Assembly: GCA_020725555.1 (NCBI GenBank)
Contig: DYEU01000016.1
Location: 62,001 to 126,000 of the forward strand
Direction: 5' to 3'
Length of the DNA: 64,000 nucleotides
From: Desulfatibacillum sp.
GTDB taxonomy: Bacteria > Desulfobacterota > Desulfobacteria > Desulfobacterales > SpSt-501
Every line of letters starts with the position of its first letter. Within the stretch, counting starts at the first letter, position 1. The translations under genes and the position numbers were made by a program. The notes beneath the pieces were generated by a model. That model ran no database searches. It saw only the letters and a list, made by a program, of their open reading frames with translations, and was not told where the DNA came from. This document shows positions 10,358 to 18,717 of the stretch, piece after piece.

Positions 10358-11584
10358 ATGCCTGTTTTCGAGTACACGGCACTCGACGCTCGGGGGAAAA
10401 GCACCTCGGGCGTGATCGACGCCGAGGGGGTCCAGGCCGCGCGCCAGAAGCTCCGCTCCGCGGGGAAATACCCCGTCTCCATCCGCGAGGCGCAGGAAGC
10501 CGCGGGGCCGAAAGTGAAGCGCCGGCCCCTCTGGGGCGACCTCTTCCGCCGCGTCAAGCCCGCCCAGGTCGCCATCCTGACGCGCCAGCTCGCCACCCTG
10601 ATCGGGGCGGGCTTCCCGCTCGTCTCCGCCCTGGACGCCCTGCTCGCGCAGACCGAGGCGCTGGCCCTCAAGCGCACGCTCGCCCAGGTGAAGGACCGCG
10701 TCGTCGAGGGCAGCAGCTTCGCCCAGGCGCTCGCGCAGTTCCCGGCCGTCTTCCCCCCGATCTACGTGAACATGGTGCGCGCGGGCGAGACCTCCGGCAC
10801 GCTCGAGATCGTGCTCGAGCGGCTCGCCGAGATCACCGAAAAACAGCAGGCCCTCGCCAACCGCATCAAGGCGGCGCTCGCCTACCCCATCTTCATGCTC
10901 TGCTTCGGAACCCTCGTCCTCGTGATCCTGCTCACCTACATCGTGCCCACGATCACGACGATCTTCCGCGACATGAAGCAGCAGCTTCCGGCCGCCACCC
11001 GGATCCTCATCGGGACGAGCGATTTCCTCAAGGAAAACGGGTGGATTCTCGCCTTGCTGCTCGCCGCGGGGCTCTTCGCCTTCGGCCGCTGGCGGAAAAG
11101 CCCGGGCGGCCGCCGCCGCCTCGACACCTGGCTGCTGCAGCTCCCGGGCGCGGGCGGGCTCATCCGCAAGCTCGCCGTCGCCCGCTTCAGCCGCACGCTC
11201 GGCTCGCTTCTCGAAAACGGGGTGACCCTCCTCACGGCCCTCGACATCGTGCGCAACATCGTCGGCAACGAGCGCCTCGCCGAGGCCGTCGCCCGCTCCG
11301 CGGTCGAGGTGGGCAAGGGGCGGGCCCTGTGGCTTTCCCTTTCCGAAACCAAGGTCTTCCCGGGGCTTTCGGTGCAGATGATCCAGGTCGGGGAGCAGTC
11401 CGGGGAGCTCGAAAAAATGCTTTACAAGATCGCCGACGTCTTCGAAAATGAGGTCGAAACCACGATCCTGCGCCTCACCTCCTACCTCGAACCGGTCATG
11501 ATCCTCGTGATGGGCGTGGCCGTCGGGTTCATCGTGCTCTCGATCTGCCTGCCGATTTTCGAGATGAACCAGCTGATCCGGTAG
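10358..11584 (+). CDS. gspF: type II secretion inner-membrane platform protein GspF
   Basis: A 408-residue protein with the two T2SSF domains of GspF. The first is around residues 70-195, with the RQLATLIGAGFPL segment and a helix near LVILLTYIVPTI. The second ends with a final helix in MILVMGVAVGFIVLSI. GspF sits in the inner membrane, where it links the GspE ATPase to pseudopilus growth. It is the first gene of a 12-gene run, just after a sigma-70 promoter. The start ATG begins MPVFEYTALDARGK, the usual GspF N-terminus. Confidence 0.96.
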   Translation: MPVFEYTALDARGKSTSGVIDAEGVQAARQKLRSAGKYPVSIREAQEAAGPKVKRRPLWGDLFRRVKPAQVAILTRQLATLIGAGFPLVSALDALLAQTEALALKRTLAQVKDRVVEGSSFAQALAQFPAVFPPIYVNMVRAGETSGTLEIVLERLAEITEKQQALANRIKAALAYPIFMLCFGTLVLVILLTYIVPTITTIFRDMKQQLPAATRILIGTSDFLKENGWILALLLAAGLFAFGRWRKSPGGRRRLDTWLLQLPGAGGLIRKLAVARFSRTLGSLLENGVTLLTALDIVRNIVGNERLAEAVARSAVEVGKGRALWLSLSETKVFPGLSVQMIQVGEQSGELEKMLYKIADVFENEVETTILRLTSYLEPVMILVMGVAVGFIVLSICLPIFEMNQLIR

Positions 11585-11668
11585 CCGGGGCGACCCCGTC
11601 GGCGGGCGGGGATTCCCGGGCCCGGCCGGCGGGGAAAGGCGCGGGAAGATATGGAAAGGGCAAATGCC

Positions 11669-12160
11669 ATGAAAGGCCACCATCGTTTGCCGGCCGTCCG
11701 GTTCCGCGCCCGGGCGGCGGACCCGGCCGCGGCCGGGCAGAGGGGCTTTACCCTGATCGAGATCATGGTCGTCATCATCATCCTGGGGATTCTCGCGATG
11801 TACGTCGCCCCCAAGCTGATGGGCCGGCCCGAGGAGGCGAAGCAAGTGCGCGCGCGCATGGACATCCAAGCCCTCGAGACCGCCCTCAAGCTCTACAAGC
11901 TCGACAACGGCGTCTACCCCTCGACCGAGCAGGGGCTCGCCGCCCTCGTCCAGAAGCCGGAAACCGGGGTCATCCCCAAAAAGTGGCGCCAGGGCGGCTA
12001 CCTCGAGAAGGGCAAGGTGCCCAAAGACCCCTGGGGCAACGACTACCTCTACATCAGCCCGGGCCTCAAGGGCGATTTCGACATCCTCTCCTACGGCGCC
12101 GACGGCGTCCCCGGCGGGGAAAACGAAAACCGCGACATCACCAACTGGGACACGGAGTGA
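11669..12160 (+). CDS. gspG: type II secretion major pseudopilin GspG
   Basis: The major pseudopilin, 163 residues if it starts at ATG 11669, which has GGAAAGGG eight bases upstream; an in-frame ATG at 11651 is less well placed. The prepilin peptidase site is [15 protein letters not shown], after a long basic leader of about 26 residues. The C-terminal part has the GspG pattern [13 protein letters not shown] and [13 protein letters not shown], with calcium-site residues near the end. The stop overlaps the gspH start by one base. Confidence 0.95.
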   Translation: MKGHHRLPAVRFRARAADPAAAGQRGFTLIEIMVVIIILGILAMYVAPKLMGRPEEAKQVRARMDIQALETALKLYKLDNGVYPSTEQGLAALVQKPETGVIPKKWRQGGYLEKGKVPKDPWGNDYLYISPGLKGDFDILSYGADGVPGGENENRDITNWDTE

Positions 12161-12666
12161 TGGCGCGGGACGCGGCGGGCTACACGCTCCTCGAGCTGAT
12201 CGTCGTCGTCGCCCTGATGGGGGTCGTGCTGCTTGCGGCGCTGCCGCGCTTCGAGGGCTTTCTCTTCGAGGACGCCCGCAAGGGGGAGCGTTTTCTCGTC
12301 GGCGCCTTGCAGACCGCGCGCGAGGAGGCCCAGAGGACACAGCGCGGCCGCATGCTCCATTTCGACCTCCAAACCGGCCTCGTGTGGGAGAGCCTCTTTC
12401 CGCCGCGGGCCGAGGAGCGCGAAACGGGCCTGCTCCCCCCCCAGGCCCTCCCCGGCGGGGCGAGGGTCACGGCCGTCGAATTCCCGCGCCGCGGCCGCAT
12501 CACGAGCGGCCGGGCCGAGATCCGCTTCTTCCCCGACGGGACAAGCGACCGGGCCCTCATCCAGCTCCGGCGGGAGGAGCGCGTCACGACGCTCTTGCTC
12601 GAGACCTTTCTCTCCCGGACGAAACCCTTCGACGGCGCGGTCGCCTTCGACGACCCCCGGCTATGA
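12160..12666 (+). CDS. gspH: type II secretion minor pseudopilin GspH
   Basis: A 168-residue minor pseudopilin with a short leader and the cleavage and helix region G/YTLLELIVVVALMGVV. The globular part is variable, as expected. Its place between gspG and gspI, with overlaps on both sides (TGATG and ATGA), supports the assignment. GspH is part of the pseudopilus below or next to the I-J-K tip complex. Confidence 0.85.
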   Translation: MARDAAGYTLLELIVVVALMGVVLLAALPRFEGFLFEDARKGERFLVGALQTAREEAQRTQRGRMLHFDLQTGLVWESLFPPRAEERETGLLPPQALPGGARVTAVEFPRRGRITSGRAEIRFFPDGTSDRALIQLRREERVTTLLLETFLSRTKPFDGAVAFDDPRL

Positions 12667-13109
12667 GCAGGCCTTCCATGGACCCGCGCCGACCCGTGAG
12701 AGGGGCCCCCGGGGCCGGCGGCCCGCCCCGGCGGCCCCGGGGCTTCACGCTGCTTGAGGTCCTCGCCGCCTTGGGCATCCTCGCCATCGTGCTCCTCGCC
12801 GTGTTCCGGCTGCAGGCCCAGGCCCTCTCCATGAACCGGGAGAGCCGTTTCCACACGCTCGCCCCGCATCTCGCCCGGAGCGTGCTCAAGGAGCGGGAGT
12901 CCGCGCCGGATGCCCCGCTCGCCGGCGGCGAGGGCGATTTCGGCGCCGAGCACCCGGGCTACACCTGGAAGATCACGGTCGAGCCCCACACGGCACGCAC
13001 CCTGGGTGCGGAGATTTCCGCCGACCTGCGGCGGATCGAGGTGCAGGTCAGCCTGGACGGGGGCCGCCTGACCTACGGCTTCCGCACCTACCGCTTCCTG
13101 CGGGAGTAG
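12663..13109 (+). CDS. gspI: type II secretion minor pseudopilin GspI
   Basis: A 148-residue minor pseudopilin. A long, proline- and arginine-rich leader of about 27 residues precedes the prepilin motif G/FTLLEVLAALGILAIVLL. The start ATG overlaps the gspH stop (ATGA). The C-terminal part (GYTWKITVEP and RRIEVQVSL) resembles GspI, which nucleates the pseudopilus tip together with GspJ and GspK. Confidence 0.85.
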   Translation: MSRPSMDPRRPVRGAPGAGGPPRRPRGFTLLEVLAALGILAIVLLAVFRLQAQALSMNRESRFHTLAPHLARSVLKERESAPDAPLAGGEGDFGAEHPGYTWKITVEPHTARTLGAEISADLRRIEVQVSLDGGRLTYGFRTYRFLRE

Positions 13110-13115
13110 ACGGCG

Positions 13116-13850
13116 ATGCGCCCCGCACCCCCGCGTGACCCGACCCCGCCGCGCCGGCCGCCCGCCGCGCCCCGCCGCGCCGCGGGCTTCACGCTCCTGG
13201 AGATCCTCGTCACGCTCGCGATCCTCGCCGTCGTGGTCACGACCGTCCTTTCCTCCTTCCGCATGGTCTTTTTCCACACCGAGGCCGCCGAAGAGGGCAA
13301 CGAGCTCTTCGACGCCGCCCGCGCGGCCCTCCTGCGCATCAGCCGCGACCTCGAAAACGCGGTGGTCCTCGAGCCCCCGCTCTACAAGCCGCCCGCCGGC
13401 CTCGATGCCCCGCCGGACCCCTTCCGCTTCCAGGGCACGACGGACACGGTCCGTGGCACACGAATTGCACAATTGAGGTTCGCCAGCCGCGCTCACCTCC
13501 CCCTCGAGGGGGAGCACCCGGAAGGGGTGGCGGAGATCGTCTACTATGTGCGGCCGGCGGCCGACGGGGGCGGCTTGCGGCTCAAGCGCGCCGAGCACCG
13601 CTTCCCCTACCCGGCGTTCGAGGAGCGGCCGGCCGACCCGGTGCTCTGCGAGCCCGTCAAATCCTTGGCGTTTTCCTACGTGGATGCGGCGGGCCGCGCC
13701 TTCGACGCCTGGGACTCGGAATCCGAGAGGTTCCGTTACGCGACCCCCGTGCGGGTCACGGTGAGGCTCGAGCTCGGCCGCGGCGAGGAGAGCCGCCTCT
13801 TCACGACCACGGTCGCCCTGCCGCGGGTCCGGAGGCCCGCAGGCGGATGA
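13116..13850 (+). CDS. gspJ: type II secretion minor pseudopilin GspJ
   Basis: A 244-residue minor pseudopilin with a leader of about 24 residues rich in Pro and Arg, and the prepilin motif G/FTLLEILVTLAILAVVV. The body has the GspJ-type ISRDLENAV segment after the helix and a beta-rich C-terminal domain. It overlaps gspK by four bases. GspJ joins GspI and GspK at the pseudopilus tip. Confidence 0.88.
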   Translation: MRPAPPRDPTPPRRPPAAPRRAAGFTLLEILVTLAILAVVVTTVLSSFRMVFFHTEAAEEGNELFDAARAALLRISRDLENAVVLEPPLYKPPAGLDAPPDPFRFQGTTDTVRGTRIAQLRFASRAHLPLEGEHPEGVAEIVYYVRPAADGGGLRLKRAEHRFPYPAFEERPADPVLCEPVKSLAFSYVDAAGRAFDAWDSESERFRYATPVRVTVRLELGRGEESRLFTTTVALPRVRRPAGG

Positions 13851-14947
13851 GGGCGCAGGCGGCCGGCTCCCTGTGGGGCTCGCGGCGCGGGATGGCGCTC
13901 GTCGTCACCCTGTCGGTGACCGTGCTCCTGGTCTCCTCCGCGCTCGAGTTCAACCGCCGCGCGCGGCAGGATCTCGTGGGCAGCGCGGCCGCCCGCGACC
14001 GCATCGGGCTGACCGAGATGGCGACCGCGGGCATCCATGTCGCCATGGCGATTCTTGCCAAGGACAAGGTGGACACCGACACCGACACCCCGCTCGACGA
14101 CTGGGCCGACCCCGCCGCCGTGGCCGCCGTCCTCGCGGAGTTCCCCTTCGAGGAGGGCGAGCTCGCGCTCGTCATCCAGGACGAGCTCGGCCGCATCCAG
14201 GTGAACGCGCTCGTCGATTTTCCCGAGGGCCGGCAGTTCAACGAGGCGCAGCGCAGCCTCTGGGAGCGGTTCCTGCAGTACTTCGTCGACCGCGGCCGGG
14301 CGGCGGGGGTCGACTTCCGCGGGGACAGCGAACCCGAGGCGATCCTCAACGCGCTCAAGGACTGGCTCGACCGCGGCGACGACGACGCCATCACCGGGCT
14401 GAGCGGGGCCGAAAGCGCCTATTACCTCGCGAAGAAACCGCCCTACGCCGCGGCGAACGGCCCCCTCACGGACCTGGCCGAGCTCTTGCGCGTCAAGGGC
14501 GTCACCCCCGAGCTCTACTTCGGCACCCCCGCGCTGCCGGGGATCGCGCACTACCTCACGGTGCACGGCATGGCGCCCGGTGAGGGGAACGGCTTCCGCT
14601 TCCCCGGCCGCATCAACATCACGAACGCCGAGCCGCCGGTGATCTTCGCGCTGCTCCCGGCGGAAAACCAGGATCTCGTCAAGCTCGTCGACGAGATCCG
14701 CCGCGACATCGCCTCCGGCAGGCAGACGATTGACTTCCGCCAGGCGGACTGGTTGAATCGCATCCCGGGCCTCGCCGACCTCAAGCTCGACCCCCAGCTG
14801 ATCACGCTCACCAGCGACCTCTTCCGGGTCCGGGCCACGGCCCGGGGCGGCGACACCGAAACCACGATCACCGCCGTGCTCGAGCGCATCCCGGCCCCCA
14901 AGACGGGCCGCTGGACCTGCCGGGTGCTGAGCTGGCAGGTGGAATGA
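13847..14947 (+). CDS. gspK: type II secretion minor pseudopilin GspK
   Basis: A 366-residue protein. The prepilin-like N-terminus reads G/MALVVTLSVTVLLV, lacking the Glu at position 5 as is usual for GspK. Next come QDELGRIQVNALVDF and an ALKDWLDRGDDD segment, where the large alpha-helical domain of GspK is expected. GspK caps the pseudopilus tip. The start overlaps the gspJ stop (ATGA). Confidence 0.92.
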   Translation: MRAQAAGSLWGSRRGMALVVTLSVTVLLVSSALEFNRRARQDLVGSAAARDRIGLTEMATAGIHVAMAILAKDKVDTDTDTPLDDWADPAAVAAVLAEFPFEEGELALVIQDELGRIQVNALVDFPEGRQFNEAQRSLWERFLQYFVDRGRAAGVDFRGDSEPEAILNALKDWLDRGDDDAITGLSGAESAYYLAKKPPYAAANGPLTDLAELLRVKGVTPELYFGTPALPGIAHYLTVHGMAPGEGNGFRFPGRINITNAEPPVIFALLPAENQDLVKLVDEIRRDIASGRQTIDFRQADWLNRIPGLADLKLDPQLITLTSDLFRVRATARGGDTETTITAVLERIPAPKTGRWTCRVLSWQVE

Positions 14948-14960
14948 CCGGGGGCCGACC

Positions 14961-16415
14961 ATGAGCCGCCTCGTCCTGGGAATCGACGTGCAGCGAAGCC
15001 GCCTCGAGGCGGTGCTCGTGAGAAGCGGCCTGCGGGAGACCCGCCTGGCCGGCTGCCGCTCGGTTGCCCTGGCCGGCGGGCCGGGGGAGGGCGGGGCCGA
15101 CCCCCTGCGGGCGGGGCTGGAGGCGGCCCTCTCCCTGAAGGAGGCCCGCAACGCCGACTGCGCGGTCTCGCTGCCGGCCGAGGGGTTCTTCCTGCGCACC
15201 GCCGCCGTCCCCTTCGCCAGCCCGAAGAAGATCCGCCTCGTCCTGCCCTACGAGCTCGAGCCGGATCTGCCTCTTGCGGCCGACGCGCTCGCCTTCGCCT
15301 TCGCCCCGCTCGGGCCCGCCCGGGCGGCGGGGAAGACCGAGGTCCTCGCCGCGGCGATCGAGAAGGAGCGCCTCGAGGCCGTGACCGCCGCCTTCGCCGC
15401 CTGCGGCCTCGAGGCCGCGCGCATCACCCCGAGCGGGTACGCCCTCGCCCTGTGGGCGGCGAGGTCCGCAGGGCAGGCGGAGCGCTTCTTCCACCTCGAG
15501 GTCGAAGAGCGCTTCGCCGCGCTCTACCTCGCCGAGGGCGGCCGCGTCCGCCTGGGGCGCTCCTTTCCGCTGCCGGCGGCGGGGGCGGAGCGGGAGGCGG
15601 CCCTGCTGCGGCAGGTGCGCCTCACGCTGGGGATGCTCGACCTGGGCGGGGAGGCGGGCGAGGATCTCCCCCCCCCGGAAATCCTCCTCTCCGGCCTCGG
15701 CGCAGACGGGCTCGACCCCGGCCGGCTGGCGGAGGGCCTCGCGCTCCCCGTGCGCGGGATCGATCTCCTCGCTGCAAGCGGGATCCCGGGCGGGGAGGAG
15801 GCGGGCTGGGACCCCCGGCGCATGAACGGGGCGCTCGCCCTCGCCCTCGCCGAGATCGAAAACCTGCGGGGGCTCCGCTTCGGCCGCGGCGCCTTCCCCG
15901 GCCGGCAGATCCTCCTGCGCCACCGCGGCCCCCTCGTCCGCACGGCGGCGCTCGCCGTGGCGGCGCTGGCCCTGGGGCTCGGCCAGGCGGCCGTGGAGAC
16001 CGCCCTCCTCCAGCGCCGGGCCTCCGAGCTCGACCGGCGCATGGCGGCCGTCTTCCGCGAGGCCTTTCCCGAGGCGCGCGCGGCGGTGGACCCCTACCTC
16101 CAGATGCGGGCCGGCCTGCAGGAGCTGAAGAAGCTCTCCGCCGCCGCCCCCGGCGCCGCCGGGAGCCTGCGCAGCATCGATCTCCTCAAGCGCCTGAGCG
16201 AGGCCGTCCCGGAGGAGATCCCCGTGGTCTTCGAGCGCCTCGTGATCGGCCCGGAGGGGATCCAGGTGAGCGGGACGACCGCCGGCTTCCAGGAGGTCGA
16301 GGCGATCAAGGCCGGGCTCGAGCGCGCCGCCGCCTTCAAGGCCGTGACCATCGGCGCCGCCAACCTCGACCGCAGCGGCAAGGAAGTGAACTTCCAGCTC
16401 AAGGTGGACCTGTAG
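14961..16415 (+). CDS. gspL: type II secretion assembly protein GspL (PilM-like)
   Basis: A 484-residue bitopic protein. The first ~310 residues form an actin-like (PilM-type) cytoplasmic domain beginning LVLGIDVQRSRLEAVLV. A single membrane helix follows near residues 325-345 (TAALAVAALALGLGQAAVET), then a periplasmic ferredoxin-like domain. GspL recruits the GspE ATPase to the membrane platform together with GspM. Fourteen bases separate it from gspK. Confidence 0.9.
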   Translation: MSRLVLGIDVQRSRLEAVLVRSGLRETRLAGCRSVALAGGPGEGGADPLRAGLEAALSLKEARNADCAVSLPAEGFFLRTAAVPFASPKKIRLVLPYELEPDLPLAADALAFAFAPLGPARAAGKTEVLAAAIEKERLEAVTAAFAACGLEAARITPSGYALALWAARSAGQAERFFHLEVEERFAALYLAEGGRVRLGRSFPLPAAGAEREAALLRQVRLTLGMLDLGGEAGEDLPPPEILLSGLGADGLDPGRLAEGLALPVRGIDLLAASGIPGGEEAGWDPRRMNGALALALAEIENLRGLRFGRGAFPGRQILLRHRGPLVRTAALAVAALALGLGQAAVETALLQRRASELDRRMAAVFREAFPEARAAVDPYLQMRAGLQELKKLSAAAPGAAGSLRSIDLLKRLSEAVPEEIPVVFERLVIGPEGIQVSGTTAGFQEVEAIKAGLERAAAFKAVTIGAANLDRSGKEVNFQLKVDL

Positions 16416-16419
16416 GGCG

Positions 16420-16974
16420 ATGATCGCCGACCTCCTCCAGCGCCTGCATTTCGGCCGGCTCAGCCGCCGCGAGAAAGTCGCCCTGGCCGGCGGGGCGCTC
16501 CTGCTCGCGGCGTGGCTTGCGGCCGAGCTCGGGGTCGCCCCGCTCTTCGAGCGCCGCGCCCGGCTGCGCCAGGCGGTCGCCGCCAAGACCGCGCAGCTTG
16601 CCGAGATGGAAGGCATGAAGGCCGAGGTGGAGGGGATCCGCGGCCGGACGCGGCGGGCCGAGCAGCGCTTCGAGCGGCGCGACAAAGGCTTCACGCTCTT
16701 CGGCTTCCTCGACCAGCTCGCCGGGCAGACCCAGGTCAAGGACCGGGTCACGACGATGCGGCCCTCGAAGATCGAGCAGAAAAACTCGCCCCTCAAGCTC
16801 TCGCGCGTGGAGATGAAGCTCGAGGGGGTGACCCTCGAGCAGCTCACCCGCTTTCTCGTCGGGGTGGAGACCTCGCGCAACGAGGCCGTCGTGAGCAAGC
16901 TCTCGGTCTCGCGCCGGGAGAAGACCGACGGGCTGCTCGACGCCGTGCTGCAGGTGGAGACCCTCGAGCCATGA
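16420..16974 (+). CDS. gspM: type II secretion protein GspM
   Basis: A 184-residue protein with a short cytoplasmic segment, one membrane helix (about residues 24-42, VALAGGALLLAAWLAAELGV), a coiled-coil stretch rich in Ala, Glu and Lys, and a small C-terminal periplasmic domain. It follows gspL by four bases and overlaps the next gene by four. GspM dimerises with GspL in the inner-membrane platform. Sequence conservation in the family is low, so the call rests on position and architecture. Confidence 0.85.
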   Translation: MIADLLQRLHFGRLSRREKVALAGGALLLAAWLAAELGVAPLFERRARLRQAVAAKTAQLAEMEGMKAEVEGIRGRTRRAEQRFERRDKGFTLFGFLDQLAGQTQVKDRVTTMRPSKIEQKNSPLKLSRVEMKLEGVTLEQLTRFLVGVETSRNEAVVSKLSVSRREKTDGLLDAVLQVETLEP

Positions 16975-17804
16975 GCCGCCGCCTGACCCTCTCCCGCCTT
17001 CTCTGGGCGTTCTACCTGGTTGCGGCCACGGCAGCCTGCCTCGTGATCGCCTTTCCCGGCCGCGAGCTCGCGGGCCACGCCGCGGCGCGCCTGCGCGCCG
17101 GGCTCCCCGGCCTCGAGGTCAGCCTGGGGGCCGTGCGGCCCGTCTTCCCGCCGGGGCTCGCCTTGGAGGACGTGCGCCTGGCCGCGGCCGGCCGGCCGCT
17201 CGCCCTCGTCGAGCGGCTCGAGGTGCGCCCCGAGTGGGCCACGATCTTCGAGCCCCAGCCGGCCTGGCGGTTCACGGCGCACGCCGGCGCGGGAACCCTG
17301 GACGGCCTGAGCCGGCCGCCGGATGGCCCGAGCGGCGTCATCGAGGGGTTGCGGCTGGAAGAGATCCCGGCCCTGCGGAACCTCGCGGCCGCCCGCGTGG
17401 CCGGCCGGCTGGACGGCCGCTTCGCCCCGACCGCCGCCGGCGCCCTGGGCGTTTCGCTCCGCCTGACCGACGGCCGGGTCGAGCCCGCCGTCCCCCTGCT
17501 GCGCCAGGAGCGCTTCCTTTTCCCCTCGGGGACGGCCGAGCTGACCTGCCAGCCGGGGCTGGTGCTCGTGCGCAACGGCCGCCTCCGTGGCAATGAGGTC
17601 GACATCGAGATCTCGGGCTCGATCCGCCTCGGCCCCGCGCCGGGCGAGGGCGTGCTCGACCTCTCCGGACGGATCCTCCCCCATGCGGGGTTCGTCTCCC
17701 GCGCGGGGGACGATCTCTCCGCCGCGCTGCTCCGGCGGCGGGGGGGGATCCCATTCCGCGTGAGCGGGCCCCTTTCGGGGCCGGAGATCTCCTTCAGCGG
17801 CTGA
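16971..17804 (+). CDS. gspN: type II secretion protein GspN, AsmA-like
   Basis: A 277-residue protein with an N-terminal membrane helix (about residues 10-27) and an AsmA-like beta-rich periplasmic part with repeated strand patterns (LALEDVRLAAAGRPLALVERLEV). It resembles the GspN form found in leptospiral and deltaproteobacterial secretion operons rather than the enterobacterial one. The ATG at 16971 overlaps the gspM stop. Its exact role in secretion is not known; it is dispensable in some systems. Confidence 0.75.
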   Translation: MSRRLTLSRLLWAFYLVAATAACLVIAFPGRELAGHAAARLRAGLPGLEVSLGAVRPVFPPGLALEDVRLAAAGRPLALVERLEVRPEWATIFEPQPAWRFTAHAGAGTLDGLSRPPDGPSGVIEGLRLEEIPALRNLAAARVAGRLDGRFAPTAAGALGVSLRLTDGRVEPAVPLLRQERFLFPSGTAELTCQPGLVLVRNGRLRGNEVDIEISGSIRLGPAPGEGVLDLSGRILPHAGFVSRAGDDLSAALLRRRGGIPFRVSGPLSGPEISFSG

Positions 17805-17823
17805 GGGGGAACGACACGGGAAC

Positions 17824-18717
17824 ATGATTCCGCGCATCTTCACCGCCGCCCAGGTGCTCCTCGCCGCCGTCGTCGTCTACGCGGCCGTGTCGCTCTTCTA
17901 CACCCTCGCCCTCTCCCGGCTGGGCCCGGTCGAGACCGCCTCGCCCGCGCCGGCGCCGGGCGAACCCGCGGGCGAAGATGCCCGGGGGCGGCCTGCGGAC
18001 TACCAGCGGATCGTCGAGAGAAACCTTTTCCATTCCCGGCGGGGGGGCGCGGAGGAGGCCGCCCGGCCGGCCCCCGAAGTGGACCTCGACAAGCTCAAGC
18101 CGACCGAGCTCAAGCTCCGCCTCTGGGGGACCGGGGTCGGCGGCGACGGCCGCGCCTACGCGGTGATCGAAGACGCCAAGACCCGCGAGCAGGCGCTCTA
18201 CCGGCCGGGCGACACGGTCCAGAACGCATCCGTCAAGCGGATCTTCCGCGGCCGGGTGGTGCTGACCGTGGCCGGCCGCGACGAGGTGCTCGCCCAAGAG
18301 GAGCCCGGGGCGACGGCCCGCGCCGCGGCCCCGGGGACGGCGGCCGCCCGGACCGAGGCGACGGCCCCCGTCCGCCCGCCCGAGCCCGCCGAGACCGTGG
18401 AGCGCGTCTCGGTCAGCCCGGCGCAGGCCGAGGAGGCCCTTGCGAACCTGGGGGATCTCCTCAACCAGGCCACCTTCCGGCCGCACCTCGAGGACGGCAA
18501 GCCGGCCGGCATCTCGATCACCGCCATCAAGCCGAACGCCATTTTCCGAAAGCTCCGGCTGCGCAACGGCGACATCATCACCGGCGTCAACGGCCGCAGC
18601 ATCGCCACCGTGGACGACGCCCTGAACGTCTTCAACTCCCTGTCGCTGGACGGCCCCGTCCAGGTCCAGATCAAACGCAGGGGACAGGAGCAGACCCTTG
18701 AATACCGCATCGACTGA
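17824..18717 (+). CDS. gspC: type II secretion protein GspC with PDZ domain
   Basis: A 297-residue protein. An N-terminal membrane helix (about 8-30) is followed by the homology region starting IVERNLFHSR, a beta-rich core (ELKLRLWGTGV...AVIEDAKTREQALYRPGD) and a C-terminal PDZ domain (about 195-295) with RNGDIITGVNGRSIATVDDA. GspC connects the inner-membrane platform to the GspD secretin and helps select substrates. Its last 20 bases overlap the gspD start. Confidence 0.93.
   Translation: MIPRIFTAAQVLLAAVVVYAAVSLFYTLALSRLGPVETASPAPAPGEPAGEDARGRPADYQRIVERNLFHSRRGGAEEAARPAPEVDLDKLKPTELKLRLWGTGVGGDGRAYAVIEDAKTREQALYRPGDTVQNASVKRIFRGRVVLTVAGRDEVLAQEEPGATARAAAPGTAAARTEATAPVRPPEPAETVERVSVSPAQAEEALANLGDLLNQATFRPHLEDGKPAGISITAIKPNAIFRKLRLRNGDIITGVNGRSIATVDDALNVFNSLSLDGPVQVQIKRRGQEQTLEYRID

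Noticed and set aside
14868-17843. Long open frame of about 990 codons on the minus strand opposite gspL, gspM and gspN
   Set aside because: It is a mirror of GC-rich genes on the plus strand; its translation is low-complexity (Gly, Arg, Ala, Pro) with no family features. Many similar frames lie opposite other genes.
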